Below, one piece after another: positions 17,098 through 25,799 of a stretch of DNA of 64,000 nucleotides; within the stretch, counting starts at the first letter, position 1, and every line of letters begins with the position of its first letter. The stretch is from JAWRCU01 sp033542235 (GTDB lineage Bacteria > Pseudomonadota > Alphaproteobacteria > Rhizobiales > Rhizobiaceae). Both the position numbers and the translations under genes were made by a program. The stretch spans positions 310,001 to 374,000 of the forward strand of contig NZ_JAWRCU010000004.1 in NCBI RefSeq assembly GCF_033542235.1. Direction: 5' to 3'. The notes under the pieces were generated by a model, which did not search any database, had not been told where the DNA came from, and was given only the letters and a program-made list of their open reading frames with translations.

Positions 17098-18543
17098 ATG
17101 ATGGAACGCAAACTCTTCATCGACGGTAAGTGGCAGGAAGCGGCCGACGCCAATCGCATTGCGATCAACGACCCGGCGACCGGCGAATTCGTCGGGTCGA
17201 GCGCGCTGGCAAGCCGCAGGGATGTCGACATCGCCGTCGAAGCCGCATCACGGGCGTTGCCAGCCTGGGCGGAAACGCATGCCGACAACCGGGCCAAAAT
17301 CCTGCACCGCGCGGCCGACCTGATCGTGGAACGTGTCGACGCCATCGCGGAGACCCTGACGCGCGAGCAGGGAAAGCCCGTTCCCGACGCGAAGAAGGAG
17401 ATCCTGTTCGGCGTCGAGGTGATCCGCTTCTATGCCGAGGAAGGACGCCGCCTCGGCGGCTCGATGCGCCCGGCCTCGCGCGCCGACATCCGCAATCTGG
17501 TGACGACTGCGCCGGTCGGCGTTGTCGGCGGCATCATACCCTGGAACTATCCCGTCGACCTCTATAGCTGGAAGGTCGCACCGGCGCTCGCCGCCGGCTG
17601 CACGCTGGTTGCCAAGCCGCCGCATGAGACGCCGCTCGCGATCGGCATGGTGGTCCAATGTTTTGCCGATGCGGGTCTGCCCGCCGGCGTGTTGAACGAC
17701 ATTCCCGGTACAGGCCCGGAGGTGGGCGCCGCGCTTGCGGAGCATCCCGGCATCCGCATGGTCACGGCCACCGCGTCCGTTCCCGCGGGCCAGTCGATCA
17801 TGCGCGCGGCAGCAGGCAACCTGAAGCGCCTGTCGCTCGAGCTCGGCGGCCAGTGTCCGTTCATCGTGCTTGACGATGCAGATCCCGCCGAAGCGGCCGC
17901 AGCAGCCGCACGGCGCTCCTTCTCGAACATGGGCCAGATCTGCATCGCAGTGAATCGCATCCTCGTCTCGAAAGGCATCCACGGCCGCTTTGTTGAGGCG
18001 CTGGTGGCGGAGACCACCAGGATAAAGCTCGGTCACGGCGTCGAGCCCGGGGTGCTTTACGGCCCCATGCTTCTCGACAGCGGCCGCAAGCGGGTTGCCG
18101 CGCACATCGAAGATGCCGTCTCGCGCGGCGGCAGGCTCCTTGCCGGCGGCGGCGCGCCAAAGGGCGCCGAGTACGAACGCGGCTTCTTCTTCGAGCCGAC
18201 GCTTGTCGACGACGTGCCGGACCAGGCCCTTGCCATGACGGAAGAAACCTTCGGACCGCTTGCCGCCATCCGGCCAGTCGCCGACGACGAAGAGGCGTTG
18301 CGGGTCGCCAATGCGCTGCCCTTCGGCCTTTCGGCGTATGTCTATTCCGGCGATCTCGAGCGCGCCTGGAGGCTCGCCGAGAAGATCGAGGCGGGAGCGG
18401 TCGGCGTCAACGTGAACGACACGAGCGAGCTGCAGGCGCCATTCGGCGGCTGGAAGATGAGCGGCATAGGCCGCGAGCTTGGCCGCGAGGGCATCGAGGC
18501 TTTCCGCGAGACGAAGCACATAAAGCTGCGGCTGCGGGGCTGA
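17098..18543 (+). CDS. Aldehyde dehydrogenase family protein
   Basis: A 481-residue NAD(P)-dependent aldehyde dehydrogenase. It shows IIPWNYPVDLYSWKVAPAL near 150, the catalytic glutamate in LELGGQCPF near 250, the nucleophile cysteine in MGQICIAVNR near 283, and EETFGPLAAI near 380. The ATG pair at 17098/17101 follows the SIS stop directly; a GTG at 17092 is also in frame. As the last gene of the operon it probably oxidises an aldehyde formed from the sugar or base moiety. The gene ends 19 bp from the convergent monooxygenase gene with no obvious terminator between them. Confidence 0.9.
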   Translation: MMERKLFIDGKWQEAADANRIAINDPATGEFVGSSALASRRDVDIAVEAASRALPAWAETHADNRAKILHRAADLIVERVDAIAETLTREQGKPVPDAKKEILFGVEVIRFYAEEGRRLGGSMRPASRADIRNLVTTAPVGVVGGIIPWNYPVDLYSWKVAPALAAGCTLVAKPPHETPLAIGMVVQCFADAGLPAGVLNDIPGTGPEVGAALAEHPGIRMVTATASVPAGQSIMRAAAGNLKRLSLELGGQCPFIVLDDADPAEAAAAAARRSFSNMGQICIAVNRILVSKGIHGRFVEALVAETTRIKLGHGVEPGVLYGPMLLDSGRKRVAAHIEDAVSRGGRLLAGGGAPKGAEYERGFFFEPTLVDDVPDQALAMTEETFGPLAAIRPVADDEEALRVANALPFGLSAYVYSGDLERAWRLAEKIEAGAVGVNVNDTSELQAPFGGWKMSGIGRELGREGIEAFRETKHIKLRLRG

Positions 18544-18562
18544 ACGCCGCGGCGCCGGTCAC

Positions 18563-20338
18563 TTACAGGGCCGTTCGATAGACCGGCGTCTCGATACCTT
18601 CGTAACGGGCCTTGAGTTGCAGCGCGAGGAACTTCGAGAAGAAGCGCGACAGCGCGAGGTTGCCGCCGTGGAACCAGAGCGCTTCCTGGGCGGTCGGCTT
18701 GTACATGTTGCGCAGCTCGCCGTGCCAGGGGCCGGGATCGTTGCGCATGCCCGAGCCGAGTCCCCAGCAGGGGCCGACGGTATCAGCTGTTTCGCGATCG
18801 ACGATCCTCGCCACCATCTCATGCATCGACTGGAAGCCGGTCGACTGGATGATTGCGTCGGCCGGCAGCTCCGTGCCATCCGCAAAGCGGATACCCGACG
18901 GGGTCAGGCGATCGATCGGAACACCGGCCTTCAACCCGATCTCGCCTGCAATGATGAGCTCGGAAGCGCCGACATCGACGTAATAGCCGGAGCCGGTCCG
19001 GTAGGCTTTCATCATCAATCCAGTCTGGTCCTCGCCGAAATCGAGGAGGAAACCGGAGGCTTCGAGACGGCGATAGAAATCGGCATCGCGCGCGCGGATC
19101 TTGTCATAGAGCGCGCGCTGCGCCTGCGGCTGCAGGGCGAAGGGCGTGGTGGCAGCGATCATGTCGGCCTTGTCCACATCGATCCCGTTCGTGACCGCAG
19201 TCTCGGAATAGATGTCGAAGGCAAGCTCCATCAGCGTTTCCGAGCGCACCACCGTAGTGGGTGAGCGCTGCACCATCGTGACATCGGCGCCTGCTTCCCA
19301 CAGGTCGACCGAGACGTCATGGCCGGAGCTGGCCGCGCCGATCACCACGACGCGTTTACCACTATATTTGCTGCCGTCGGAATACGCGCTTGAATGCAGG
19401 ATTTCGCCGTTGAAATCGTTGGCGCCCGGCAGATCGACAAATCGTGGCGGGCCGTAGGCGCCCGTGGCAAAGATGAGCTGCGAGGGCCTCAGGCTGACCG
19501 GTTGTCCTTCGCGCAGGAGGTTGACCGTCCAGAGCTTCGCAGCCGCGTCGTAGCGGGCTTTCACGACCTCGGTGGAGCTCCAGTAATTGAGCTCCATCAC
19601 CTTCACGTACATCTCCAGCCAGTCGCCCATCTTGTCCTTGGGCGTGAAAACGGGCCAGTGCGGCGGGAAGGGGATGTAGGGCAGGTGATCGTACCAGACC
19701 GGGTCGTGTAGGACGAGTGAACGATAGCGGTTGCGCCAGGAGTCGCCCGCCTTGCGGTTCTTCTCGACAATGATGGTGGGAACGCCGAGCTGCTTCAGCC
19801 TCGCGCCGAGCATGATGCCGCCCTGGCCGCCGCCGATGATCAGGCAATAGGGTTGGCGCTCTACGCCGAGCTCGGCCTGCTCGATGGCCCGGAGCTCGGA
19901 CCAGGTCTGCCGGTTGCGGTCGGCGCCGTGCCGGACGCCCATCGGGCGTGTACCGCCGGTGGCCTCCTCATGCCCCCTGAGCGATTGCAGCGTCGTCAGC
20001 ACCGTTCGGCACTTGCCGCCTTCGAGACGGAATACGCCTTGCCCGCGGCCGGCCTTGGTCTCGAAATCGAACCAACCCTCGACATTGCCTGACTGGCCGG
20101 ACGCGCTCACCAGCGCGAAGCCTGTCGGGCTGGTCGGCGCAAGCGTAGCCGCGAGCATATCGGCGACTGCCGCCTTCCCCTCCATCGTCTTCACGTTCCA
20201 GGTGAAGGCGACCAAGTCGCGCCAGTAGCAGTCCTCGACGAAGAGATCGAGCAGCGCGTCGATATCGCGGTTGGCGAGGCAGGTCGAGAAGCTGGCAAGC
20301 CAGGCCGAAGCCTCGGCTGCCGGGGCAGTCTGCAGCAT
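18563..20338 (-). CDS. Flavin-containing monooxygenase with N-terminal NTF2-like domain
   Basis: 591 residues from ATG 20338. Residues 8-125 form an NTF2/SnoaL-like domain (DIDALLDLFVEDCYWRDLVAF). The rest is a flavin monooxygenase: FAD site CLIIGGGQGGIMLGARL near 166, NADPH site VVVIGAASSGHDVSVDLWEA near 360, and between them FNGEILHSSAY, which fits the FMO/Baeyer-Villiger fingerprint F-x-G-x3-H-x3-[YF]. Such enzymes oxygenate N, S or carbonyl groups with NADPH and O2. A longer reading frame begins upstream but would overlap the RpiR gene. It is cotranscribed with that regulator (73-bp gap) and opposite the importer operon at 21648. Confidence 0.88.
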   Translation of the reverse strand: MLQTAPAAEASAWLASFSTCLANRDIDALLDLFVEDCYWRDLVAFTWNVKTMEGKAAVADMLAATLAPTSPTGFALVSASGQSGNVEGWFDFETKAGRGQGVFRLEGGKCRTVLTTLQSLRGHEEATGGTRPMGVRHGADRNRQTWSELRAIEQAELGVERQPYCLIIGGGQGGIMLGARLKQLGVPTIIVEKNRKAGDSWRNRYRSLVLHDPVWYDHLPYIPFPPHWPVFTPKDKMGDWLEMYVKVMELNYWSSTEVVKARYDAAAKLWTVNLLREGQPVSLRPSQLIFATGAYGPPRFVDLPGANDFNGEILHSSAYSDGSKYSGKRVVVIGAASSGHDVSVDLWEAGADVTMVQRSPTTVVRSETLMELAFDIYSETAVTNGIDVDKADMIAATTPFALQPQAQRALYDKIRARDADFYRRLEASGFLLDFGEDQTGLMMKAYRTGSGYYVDVGASELIIAGEIGLKAGVPIDRLTPSGIRFADGTELPADAIIQSTGFQSMHEMVARIVDRETADTVGPCWGLGSGMRNDPGPWHGELRNMYKPTAQEALWFHGGNLALSRFFSKFLALQLKARYEGIETPVYRTAL

Positions 20339-20411
20339 AAGTCGGTTCCCCTTTGGTCGAACGGGCGGCCGCAAGGGCGCCCAAAACGGATGTGTCTCAG
20401 GAACTCCGCGC

Positions 20412-21380
20412 TCAGTCGCCCAGCGGCTCGAGTTCCTTGCCCTTCCTGTGGGCCAGCACGTTGTATTTGACACGGCGCAGCGTCTCCTGGGCCGAGCCGC
20501 CGAGCCTGTAGCCGGCGGCAACGGAGACGAGGTCGATGATGGCCAGGAAAGCGAAGCGCGAGGCGGTCGGCTTCATGGTGTCAGGGTATTCCGGGATGTC
20601 CACCGTGAGCCGCACGTCGCACACTTTGGCGAGTTCGCTATCGGGCGCGGTAATGCAGATCGTCCTGGCGCGATAGTGCCTGGCGAGCGCTACCGCTTCG
20701 ATCACCTCATTCGTGCGGCCGGTCGCCGAGATCGCGATCACGAGATCGTTCGGCTTCAGAGTCGAAGCCGTCATGCGCATGATGTAAGGGTCGGAATGGG
20801 CAGAGACGACGACGCCGTAGCGGAACAGGCGATATTGCGTCTCCTGCGCCAGCGCGGCCGAACTGCCTCCGAGACCGAAGACGGCGACCTGATGCGCACT
20901 CGCGATGAGATCCGCGGCCTTCACCACCTCGGCCGGATTCACCTGAAGCTCGACTGCATTCAGCGCCTTGCGCGCCTCGCTGAAGACAGTACTCCAAAGC
21001 GGCGAGCCGTTCTCGGTCGGAGCCGGCGGCTGAGGCGCAGCCAGGTACATGCGACCGACCACGACGGACTGGGCGAGCTTCAGCTTGAAATCGCGTACGC
21101 CCTCGCAGCCGATGGCGCGGCAGAAGCGGGTGACGGTCGGCTCGCTGACATCGGCGCGGCGCGCGATTTCGGTATTGGACGCATCCACAGAGAAGGCCAC
21201 GTCGTCGAGCACCACGTCGGCTACACGACGTTCGGCGGGGCGCAGATCAGCGTAGGAGTCCTTGATCTGCGACAGGATGTCGGGAATGAGCTTGCCGTAG
21301 CCGGGCCTGACGCCATGGCTTGCGGCTTCGCTCGTCAGAGGCCTCCTCCCTGCCATTCGGTCCGATTGGACATCTACCAT
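20412..21380 (-). CDS. MurR/RpiR-family transcriptional regulator
   Basis: 322 residues. An N-terminal RpiR helix-turn-helix domain (about 30-105; LRPAERRVADVVLDD, NTEIARRADVSEPTVTRFCR) is followed by a SIS sugar-phosphate-sensing domain (about 150-285; QVAVFGLGGSSAALAQE, LVIAISATGRTNEVIEA). The gene heads a leftward unit with the monooxygenase and diverges from the taurine/nitrate-type importer. The shared 267-bp region has two promoters, each with a copy of the same 17-bp sequence in its spacer, which suggests the protein represses itself and the importer. Confidence 0.9.
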   Translation of the reverse strand: MVDVQSDRMAGRRPLTSEAASHGVRPGYGKLIPDILSQIKDSYADLRPAERRVADVVLDDVAFSVDASNTEIARRADVSEPTVTRFCRAIGCEGVRDFKLKLAQSVVVGRMYLAAPQPPAPTENGSPLWSTVFSEARKALNAVELQVNPAEVVKAADLIASAHQVAVFGLGGSSAALAQETQYRLFRYGVVVSAHSDPYIMRMTASTLKPNDLVIAISATGRTNEVIEAVALARHYRARTICITAPDSELAKVCDVRLTVDIPEYPDTMKPTASRFAFLAIIDLVSVAAGYRLGGSAQETLRRVKYNVLAHRKGKELEPLGD

Positions 21381-21458
21381 GTCCGACCGGCCCCGCCGCG
21401 TCGCAGGAAGTGGTCGTCCCCTAACTTTTCCTCCGCTTTTTCACCTTGCATGCCGCAA

Positions 21459-21487
21459 ATCATGTAGGAAAGTTACATACTTGGCAA
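21459..21487 (-). promoter_or_regulatory. Predicted promoter and operator of the RpiR regulator gene
   Basis: On the minus strand TTGCCA (21487-21482) and CATGAT (21464-21459) are 17 bp apart. The spacer contains GTAGGAAAGTTACATAC (21464-21480, plus strand), one of two copies of a 17-bp repeat; TGTA and TACA at its ends make it partly palindromic. Confidence 0.45.
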
Positions 21488-21548
21488 TAGGTGAAATACA
21501 TGTTGTTTCTGCAGTTAATTGCACCTCACGCTTGCGCATCAATGTCGC

Positions 21549-21577
21549 TTGACACGAAAAGTAGGATAGTTACAAAC
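21549..21577 (+). promoter_or_regulatory. Predicted promoter and operator of the importer operon
   Basis: TTGACA (21549-21554) and TACAAA (21571-21576) are 16 bp apart. The second repeat copy GTAGGATAGTTACAAAC (21561-21577) covers the spacer and -10 box and differs from the first copy at two of 17 positions. A bound repressor would block the promoter directly. Confidence 0.5.
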
Positions 21578-21647
21578 TGAGCTGCCGATTGGGAAACATG
21601 GCGCTGAGGGGCGCCTCCGTCGGCCAACGAAACCCCAGCGAGGGGCA

Positions 21648-22469
21648 ATGAACGCTCAGGCACTGCACCATCCAAAGCTCAAGGTACGCGGCGCGACCAA
21701 GGTCTATTCGACCCGTTCGGGTGACCTTCTGGCGATCGATCGCTGCAATCTCGATGTCCAGGCAGGCGAGATCGTCTCGATCGTCGGTCCCTCCGGCTGC
21801 GGCAAGACCACGCTGCTGTGGTCGATGTCCGGCTTGCACGGGCTTTCCAGCGGTGATGTCCTGCTCGACGGGAAGCCGGTGAATGGTCCAAGCCCCGAGA
21901 TCGGCATGGTCTTCCAGGAGGCCAACTTGCTGCCCTGGCGCAATCTCGATGCAAATATTCGGTTCCCGTTCGAGATCAAGGGAACAAGGCCCGATCGGGC
22001 CTGGATCGACGAGCTGCTGCACAAGGTCGGCCTCGAAGGCTTCGGCTCCCGCTTCCCGCGCGAGCTCTCCGGCGGGATGCAGCAGCGCGCCGCGCTGGTG
22101 CGCGCACTCTCGTTCAAGCCCTCCGTGCTCTTGATGGATGAGCCGTTCGGCGCGCTCGACGCCTTCACCCGCGAGGAGATGAACCGGCTCGTCGAGCAGA
22201 TATGGCTCGAAACAGGCACGACGATCGTACTCATCACGCACTCGATCGAGGAGGCGATCTTCCTCTCCGACCGGGTGATCGTATTGAGCTCTCGTCCCGG
22301 CCGGGTGGCCAATGAGTATCGCGTGCCGTTCGCGCGGCCGCGTTCGATGGAGATAATGTCCACCAAGGAGGTCTTCGACCTCACCAATGCGATCAAGCTG
22401 GAGATCGTGGGCGAGCAGAAGAGCCGCTTTGCGACCCCAGCCTCCCCAGCCGCCGCAGCTGCCCGTTGA
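21648..22469 (+). CDS. ABC transporter ATPase, nitrate/sulfonate/taurine type
   Basis: A 273-residue nucleotide-binding subunit of the SsuB/TauB/NrtD class. Walker A is GPSGCGKTT (near 48), the Q-loop lies in MVFQEANLLPW, the signature is LSGGMQQRAALVRAL, and Walker B is VLLMDEPFGALD. LITHSIEEAIFLSDRV and the C-terminal EYRVPFARPRS are typical of this class. It is the first gene of the rightward operon, followed by the permease after 7 bp. Confidence 0.92.
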   Translation: MNAQALHHPKLKVRGATKVYSTRSGDLLAIDRCNLDVQAGEIVSIVGPSGCGKTTLLWSMSGLHGLSSGDVLLDGKPVNGPSPEIGMVFQEANLLPWRNLDANIRFPFEIKGTRPDRAWIDELLHKVGLEGFGSRFPRELSGGMQQRAALVRALSFKPSVLLMDEPFGALDAFTREEMNRLVEQIWLETGTTIVLITHSIEEAIFLSDRVIVLSSRPGRVANEYRVPFARPRSMEIMSTKEVFDLTNAIKLEIVGEQKSRFATPASPAAAAAR

Positions 22470-22476
22470 GGATCAC

Positions 22477-23322
22477 GTGAGCGACACCGACGTCATTCCC
22501 GAATTCAAGGCAAAATCAGCCGACGGCCAGGAGGTCGGCATCACCAATCTTTCCGCCTTCTCCTCCGGTCCAGGCATCAAGTCGATGGCCGAAGTGCTGG
22601 CGATCGTGCTGCTTGCAGTCGTGATCATCGGCGGATCGGAGATATTGCTCCACGTCTTCAATGTACCTGAATATGTGCTGCCCAAGCCGAGCGCGATCGC
22701 GCGGGCGCTGGTGACCGATTTCCCGCTCATTCTGCCGCATCTCGGCTATACGCTGGTCGAGCTCGTGTCGGGCTTCGTCATCGGCGCTGCGGTCGGGCTG
22801 GTAATGGCGGCAGTGATCACGCAGTTCCCCTTCGTGGAGAAGGTAGTGACGCCTTACATTCTGCTCCTGGTCACCACGCCGATGCTGGCGCTGGTGCCGC
22901 TGCTGATCCTGCGCTTCGGCTTCGGCTATACGCCGCGCATCATCGCGGTCGCGCTCGCCGCCGGGCCGATGGTGATGATCAACGCCGCCACCGGCTTCCG
23001 CCGGGTCGACCGCGCCAAGATCGCGCTCGCGCGCTCATATGGCGCCTCGACGCTGCAGATTTTCTGGAAGATACGCGCACCGATGGCACTGCCGATGATC
23101 CTGGTCGGCCTCATGATCGGCTCGATCTTCGGGCTGCTCACCGCGGTCGGCGCCGAAATGGTCGGCGGCGGCTTCGGCCTCGGCAATCGGCTGACCTCCT
23201 ATTCCTCGATGATCCAGATGCCGCAGTTCTTCGCGGTCGTCTTGATCCTCTCCATACTGGGCATCCTGATCTACGTGCTTTTCTTCCTCATCGGGAAGAA
23301 GTGGGCGAGCTGGGAGGCCTGA
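22477..23322 (+). CDS. ABC transporter permease, nitrate/sulfonate/taurine type
   Basis: 281 residues from a GTG start at 22477 placed after GTTGAGGATCAC; longer in-frame starts overlap the ATPase gene. Six membrane helices are predicted from about residue 40. The family loop ARSYGASTLQIFWKIRAPMA is present near residue 185. It resembles SsuC/TauC but carries an unusually long charged N-terminal segment of about 35 residues. Confidence 0.9.
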   Translation: MSDTDVIPEFKAKSADGQEVGITNLSAFSSGPGIKSMAEVLAIVLLAVVIIGGSEILLHVFNVPEYVLPKPSAIARALVTDFPLILPHLGYTLVELVSGFVIGAAVGLVMAAVITQFPFVEKVVTPYILLLVTTPMLALVPLLILRFGFGYTPRIIAVALAAGPMVMINAATGFRRVDRAKIALARSYGASTLQIFWKIRAPMALPMILVGLMIGSIFGLLTAVGAEMVGGGFGLGNRLTSYSSMIQMPQFFAVVLILSILGILIYVLFFLIGKKWASWEA

Positions 23323-23395
23323 CCGACCCGCTGGCCTGGAGGAAATGGCCGGCGACACCGCAAGGGAACTAGAAAACTTCAATGGGGTGAATTCC

Positions 23396-24553
23396 ATGAC
23401 CGCGCTTTCCATGCAAGGCAGCATCAGCCGCCGCACGTTCCTTCAAGTTTCAGCCGCCGGCGTCGTCACCGCCACGGCGCTTTCGTCGATCGGCCGCGCG
23501 CAAGCGGCAGGCTACGAGAAATTCACCTGGATCTCGCCGCGCGGCACGCTCGAGGTGCTCGACGATTACCCGTACTGGGCGGGCAAGAAGATGGGTTATT
23601 TCGATGGGCTCAATACCGATATGCAGCCGGGACCCTCCGACGGCACGGCCTGCGTCAAGTTCGTCGATGTCGGCCAGGCCGATATGGGCTTTCCTTCGCC
23701 CGGCGTGTTCTCCTTTGCGCTGCAGAACAACATGAAGCTGAAGAGCGTGTTCCACATGGGTGCGCGCGACACCTTCAGCCTCGCCTTCCGCAAAGGGGAG
23801 GGCACCAACGACCTGAAGAAGCTCGAGGGCAAGACGATCCTTCTCGGCTCGGCGGCCTGGCAGTCGATCGTCGACCCGATGCTTGCCGTGCAGGGCGTTG
23901 ACGTGAAGAAGGTGAAATATGTCGAAGCCGGCTGGCCGACCTGGGCGACCGCCCTGCAGGCGGGGCAAGGCGATGCTGCGCTCTCTTGGGAGGGCTTGCG
24001 CGCCGAGTGGATCGCCAAGGGCCTCGAGTTCGAATATTGGCTCGGCGTGCAGCACTCGCCGCTTCCCGCGAACACCTTCGTGGTCCGCACCGCCGATCTC
24101 GAGGATCCCGACAAGAAGGCGTATCTCGAGAAGTACCTGCGGGGCTGGGCGATGGGGCTCGAATTCGGCTACCAGAATCCGCGCGCCGCGGTCGAGGCCG
24201 TGTTCGAGCAGTTCCCGACCCTTGCCTCGAACCTTGGCCCCAAGATCGGCACCACGTCGATCCTGGAGCAGATCAACGTCTTCCGCGGTGACATGGACAA
24301 GCGCCAGGGCTGGGGCTCGCACGACATGTCGAGCTGGCAGGCCTTCTTCGACGTCACATTGAAGCTCGGGCAGATCACCAATGCGGTGAAGGCCGAGGAT
24401 GTCTGCTCCAACGACCTGATCCACGGCGCCAACGATTTCGACAAGGCGAAGGTGAAGGCCGACGCGGATGGCTACAAGCTGACGGACCAGTTTGCGTCGA
24501 TCGATGTCGAGGACATCAAGGCGCACATGTTCGATCAGGCCATCAAGAGCTGA
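23396..24553 (+). CDS. ABC transporter substrate-binding protein with Tat signal
   Basis: 385 residues from ATG 23396. The N-terminus has a twin-arginine signal (SRRTFLQVSAAGVV followed by a hydrophobic stretch and AQA), so the protein is exported folded. The rest resembles NMT1/SsuA-type periplasmic proteins that deliver small organic ligands such as sulfonates, nitrate or pyrimidine precursors (QADMGFPSPGVFSFAL near 100, LLGSAAWQSIVDPML near 160). An ATG at 23345 is only 2 bp from its GGAGG and is less likely. The ligand is unknown; the neighbouring dehydrogenase and deacetylase point to an organic catabolite. Confidence 0.87.
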   Translation: MTALSMQGSISRRTFLQVSAAGVVTATALSSIGRAQAAGYEKFTWISPRGTLEVLDDYPYWAGKKMGYFDGLNTDMQPGPSDGTACVKFVDVGQADMGFPSPGVFSFALQNNMKLKSVFHMGARDTFSLAFRKGEGTNDLKKLEGKTILLGSAAWQSIVDPMLAVQGVDVKKVKYVEAGWPTWATALQAGQGDAALSWEGLRAEWIAKGLEFEYWLGVQHSPLPANTFVVRTADLEDPDKKAYLEKYLRGWAMGLEFGYQNPRAAVEAVFEQFPTLASNLGPKIGTTSILEQINVFRGDMDKRQGWGSHDMSSWQAFFDVTLKLGQITNAVKAEDVCSNDLIHGANDFDKAKVKADADGYKLTDQFASIDVEDIKAHMFDQAIKS

Positions 24554-24572
24554 TCGAGCACGAGCCGAGCAT

Positions 24573-24599
24573 GAGGCGGGCCACGCTGCTGCCCGCCTC
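24573..24599. promoter_or_regulatory. Intercistronic hairpin after binding-protein gene
   Basis: GAGGCGGGC (24573-24581) and GCCCGCCTC (24591-24599) form a perfect 9-bp stem with a 9-nt loop, without a T-run. It separates the importer genes from the dehydrogenase gene. Confidence 0.55.
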
Positions 24600-24625
24600 C
24601 CATAACAGATGAAAGGGAGGGCGCG

Positions 24626-25714
24626 ATGCCTGACAAAGTCAAGGTGTTGGTGGTGGGCCTGGGCAATATGGGCGCCTCGCACGCCAGCGCCTATCACCGC
24701 AATCCGGGATTCGAGATCGTCGGGCTGATGAGCCGCTCGATGAAATCCAAGAAGATCCCGGACGAGCTCAAGGGCTACCCGCTGTTCGAGGATTTCGACG
24801 AGGCGATGAAGTCCACGAAGCCCGACGCCGTCTCCATCAATTCCTGGCCGAACACGCACGCCGAATATGCGATCAAGGCGATCAATGCCGGCGCGCATGT
24901 CTTCATGGAAAAGCCGCTGGCGACCAACATTGAAGATGCCGAGAAGGTCGTGGCGCTGGCGAAGGCGAAGAACCGGAAGCTGGTGCTCGGCTACATCCTC
25001 AGGGTCCATCCGTCATGGGTGAAGTTCATCGAGCTGGGGCAGGGGCTCGGTAAGCCGCTAGTGATGCGGCTCAACCTCAACCAGCAGAGCAACGGGCCGG
25101 CCTGGAGCTGGCACAAGAACCTCATTGACTCGCTGATCCCCATCGTCGACTGCGGCGTCCACTATGTCGATGTCATGTGCCAGCTGACCGGGGCCAAGCC
25201 GGTGCGCGTGCACGGCATCGGCGCCAAGCTCTGGGCCGAAGCGGCGCAGCCGAACTACGGCCATCTCCACGTTACCTTCGACGACGGCTCCGTCGGCTGG
25301 TACGAGGCCGGCTGGGGTCCGATGATGAGCGAAACCGCCTATTTCGTGAAGGACGTGGTCGGGCCGAAAGGCTCTGTATCGATCGTCGCCGGGCAGGCGG
25401 AGAGCGGCAAGGACAAGCTCGAGGAGGTCTCGGACTCGGCCGATATCGACCGGCACACCAAGACGGACGCCCTCAAGGTGCATTATGCCGAAGTCGGGCC
25501 CGATAAGAATTTCGTGCGCAAGGACGAGATCATCTCGATGGAGGACGAGCCGGGACACCAGGAGCTCTGCGACCGCGAGCAGGCCTTCTTCCTTAAGGCG
25601 ATCCGCGAAGATCTCGATCTCACCGAATCGATGGATGCCGCAGTGAACAGCCTGCGGATCGTGCTGGCGGCGGAGCAGTCCATCAACGAGAAGCGGGCCA
25701 TCGAACTCGCTTGA
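24626..25714 (+). CDS. Gfo/Idh/MocA-family NAD(P)-dependent oxidoreductase
   Basis: 362 residues. A Rossmann fold starts at once (VLVVGLGNMGASHASAY), followed by the family fingerprint FMEKPLA near residue 93 with the catalytic lysine, and GVHYVDVM near residue 174 that carries the substrate-site histidine and aspartate. Members oxidise sugars, inositols or related polyols at a hydroxyl. A good ribosome site (AAAGGGAGGG) precedes the ATG. It is the fourth gene of the operon and very probably acts on the imported compound or its product. Confidence 0.9.
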   Translation: MPDKVKVLVVGLGNMGASHASAYHRNPGFEIVGLMSRSMKSKKIPDELKGYPLFEDFDEAMKSTKPDAVSINSWPNTHAEYAIKAINAGAHVFMEKPLATNIEDAEKVVALAKAKNRKLVLGYILRVHPSWVKFIELGQGLGKPLVMRLNLNQQSNGPAWSWHKNLIDSLIPIVDCGVHYVDVMCQLTGAKPVRVHGIGAKLWAEAAQPNYGHLHVTFDDGSVGWYEAGWGPMMSETAYFVKDVVGPKGSVSIVAGQAESGKDKLEEVSDSADIDRHTKTDALKVHYAEVGPDKNFVRKDEIISMEDEPGHQELCDREQAFFLKAIREDLDLTESMDAAVNSLRIVLAAEQSINEKRAIELA

Positions 25715-25739
25715 CGATCCCTCTCTTCTCGATCACCGG

Positions 25740-25762
25740 GCGGCGGGTGTCATGCCCGCCGC
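25740..25762. promoter_or_regulatory. Intercistronic hairpin
   Basis: GCGGCGGG (25740-25747) pairs with CCCGCCGC (25755-25762), loop 7 nt, between the dehydrogenase and amidohydrolase genes. No T-run follows. Confidence 0.45.
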
Positions 25763-25799
25763 TGGTGTCCCGGTTCTGAAATTCGCGTGAGACAAACCG

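Noticed and set aside
23450..25009. 519-codon minus-strand frame across the Tat-binding-protein and dehydrogenase genes
   Set aside because: It spans two well-supported plus-strand genes and encodes no recognisable domain.
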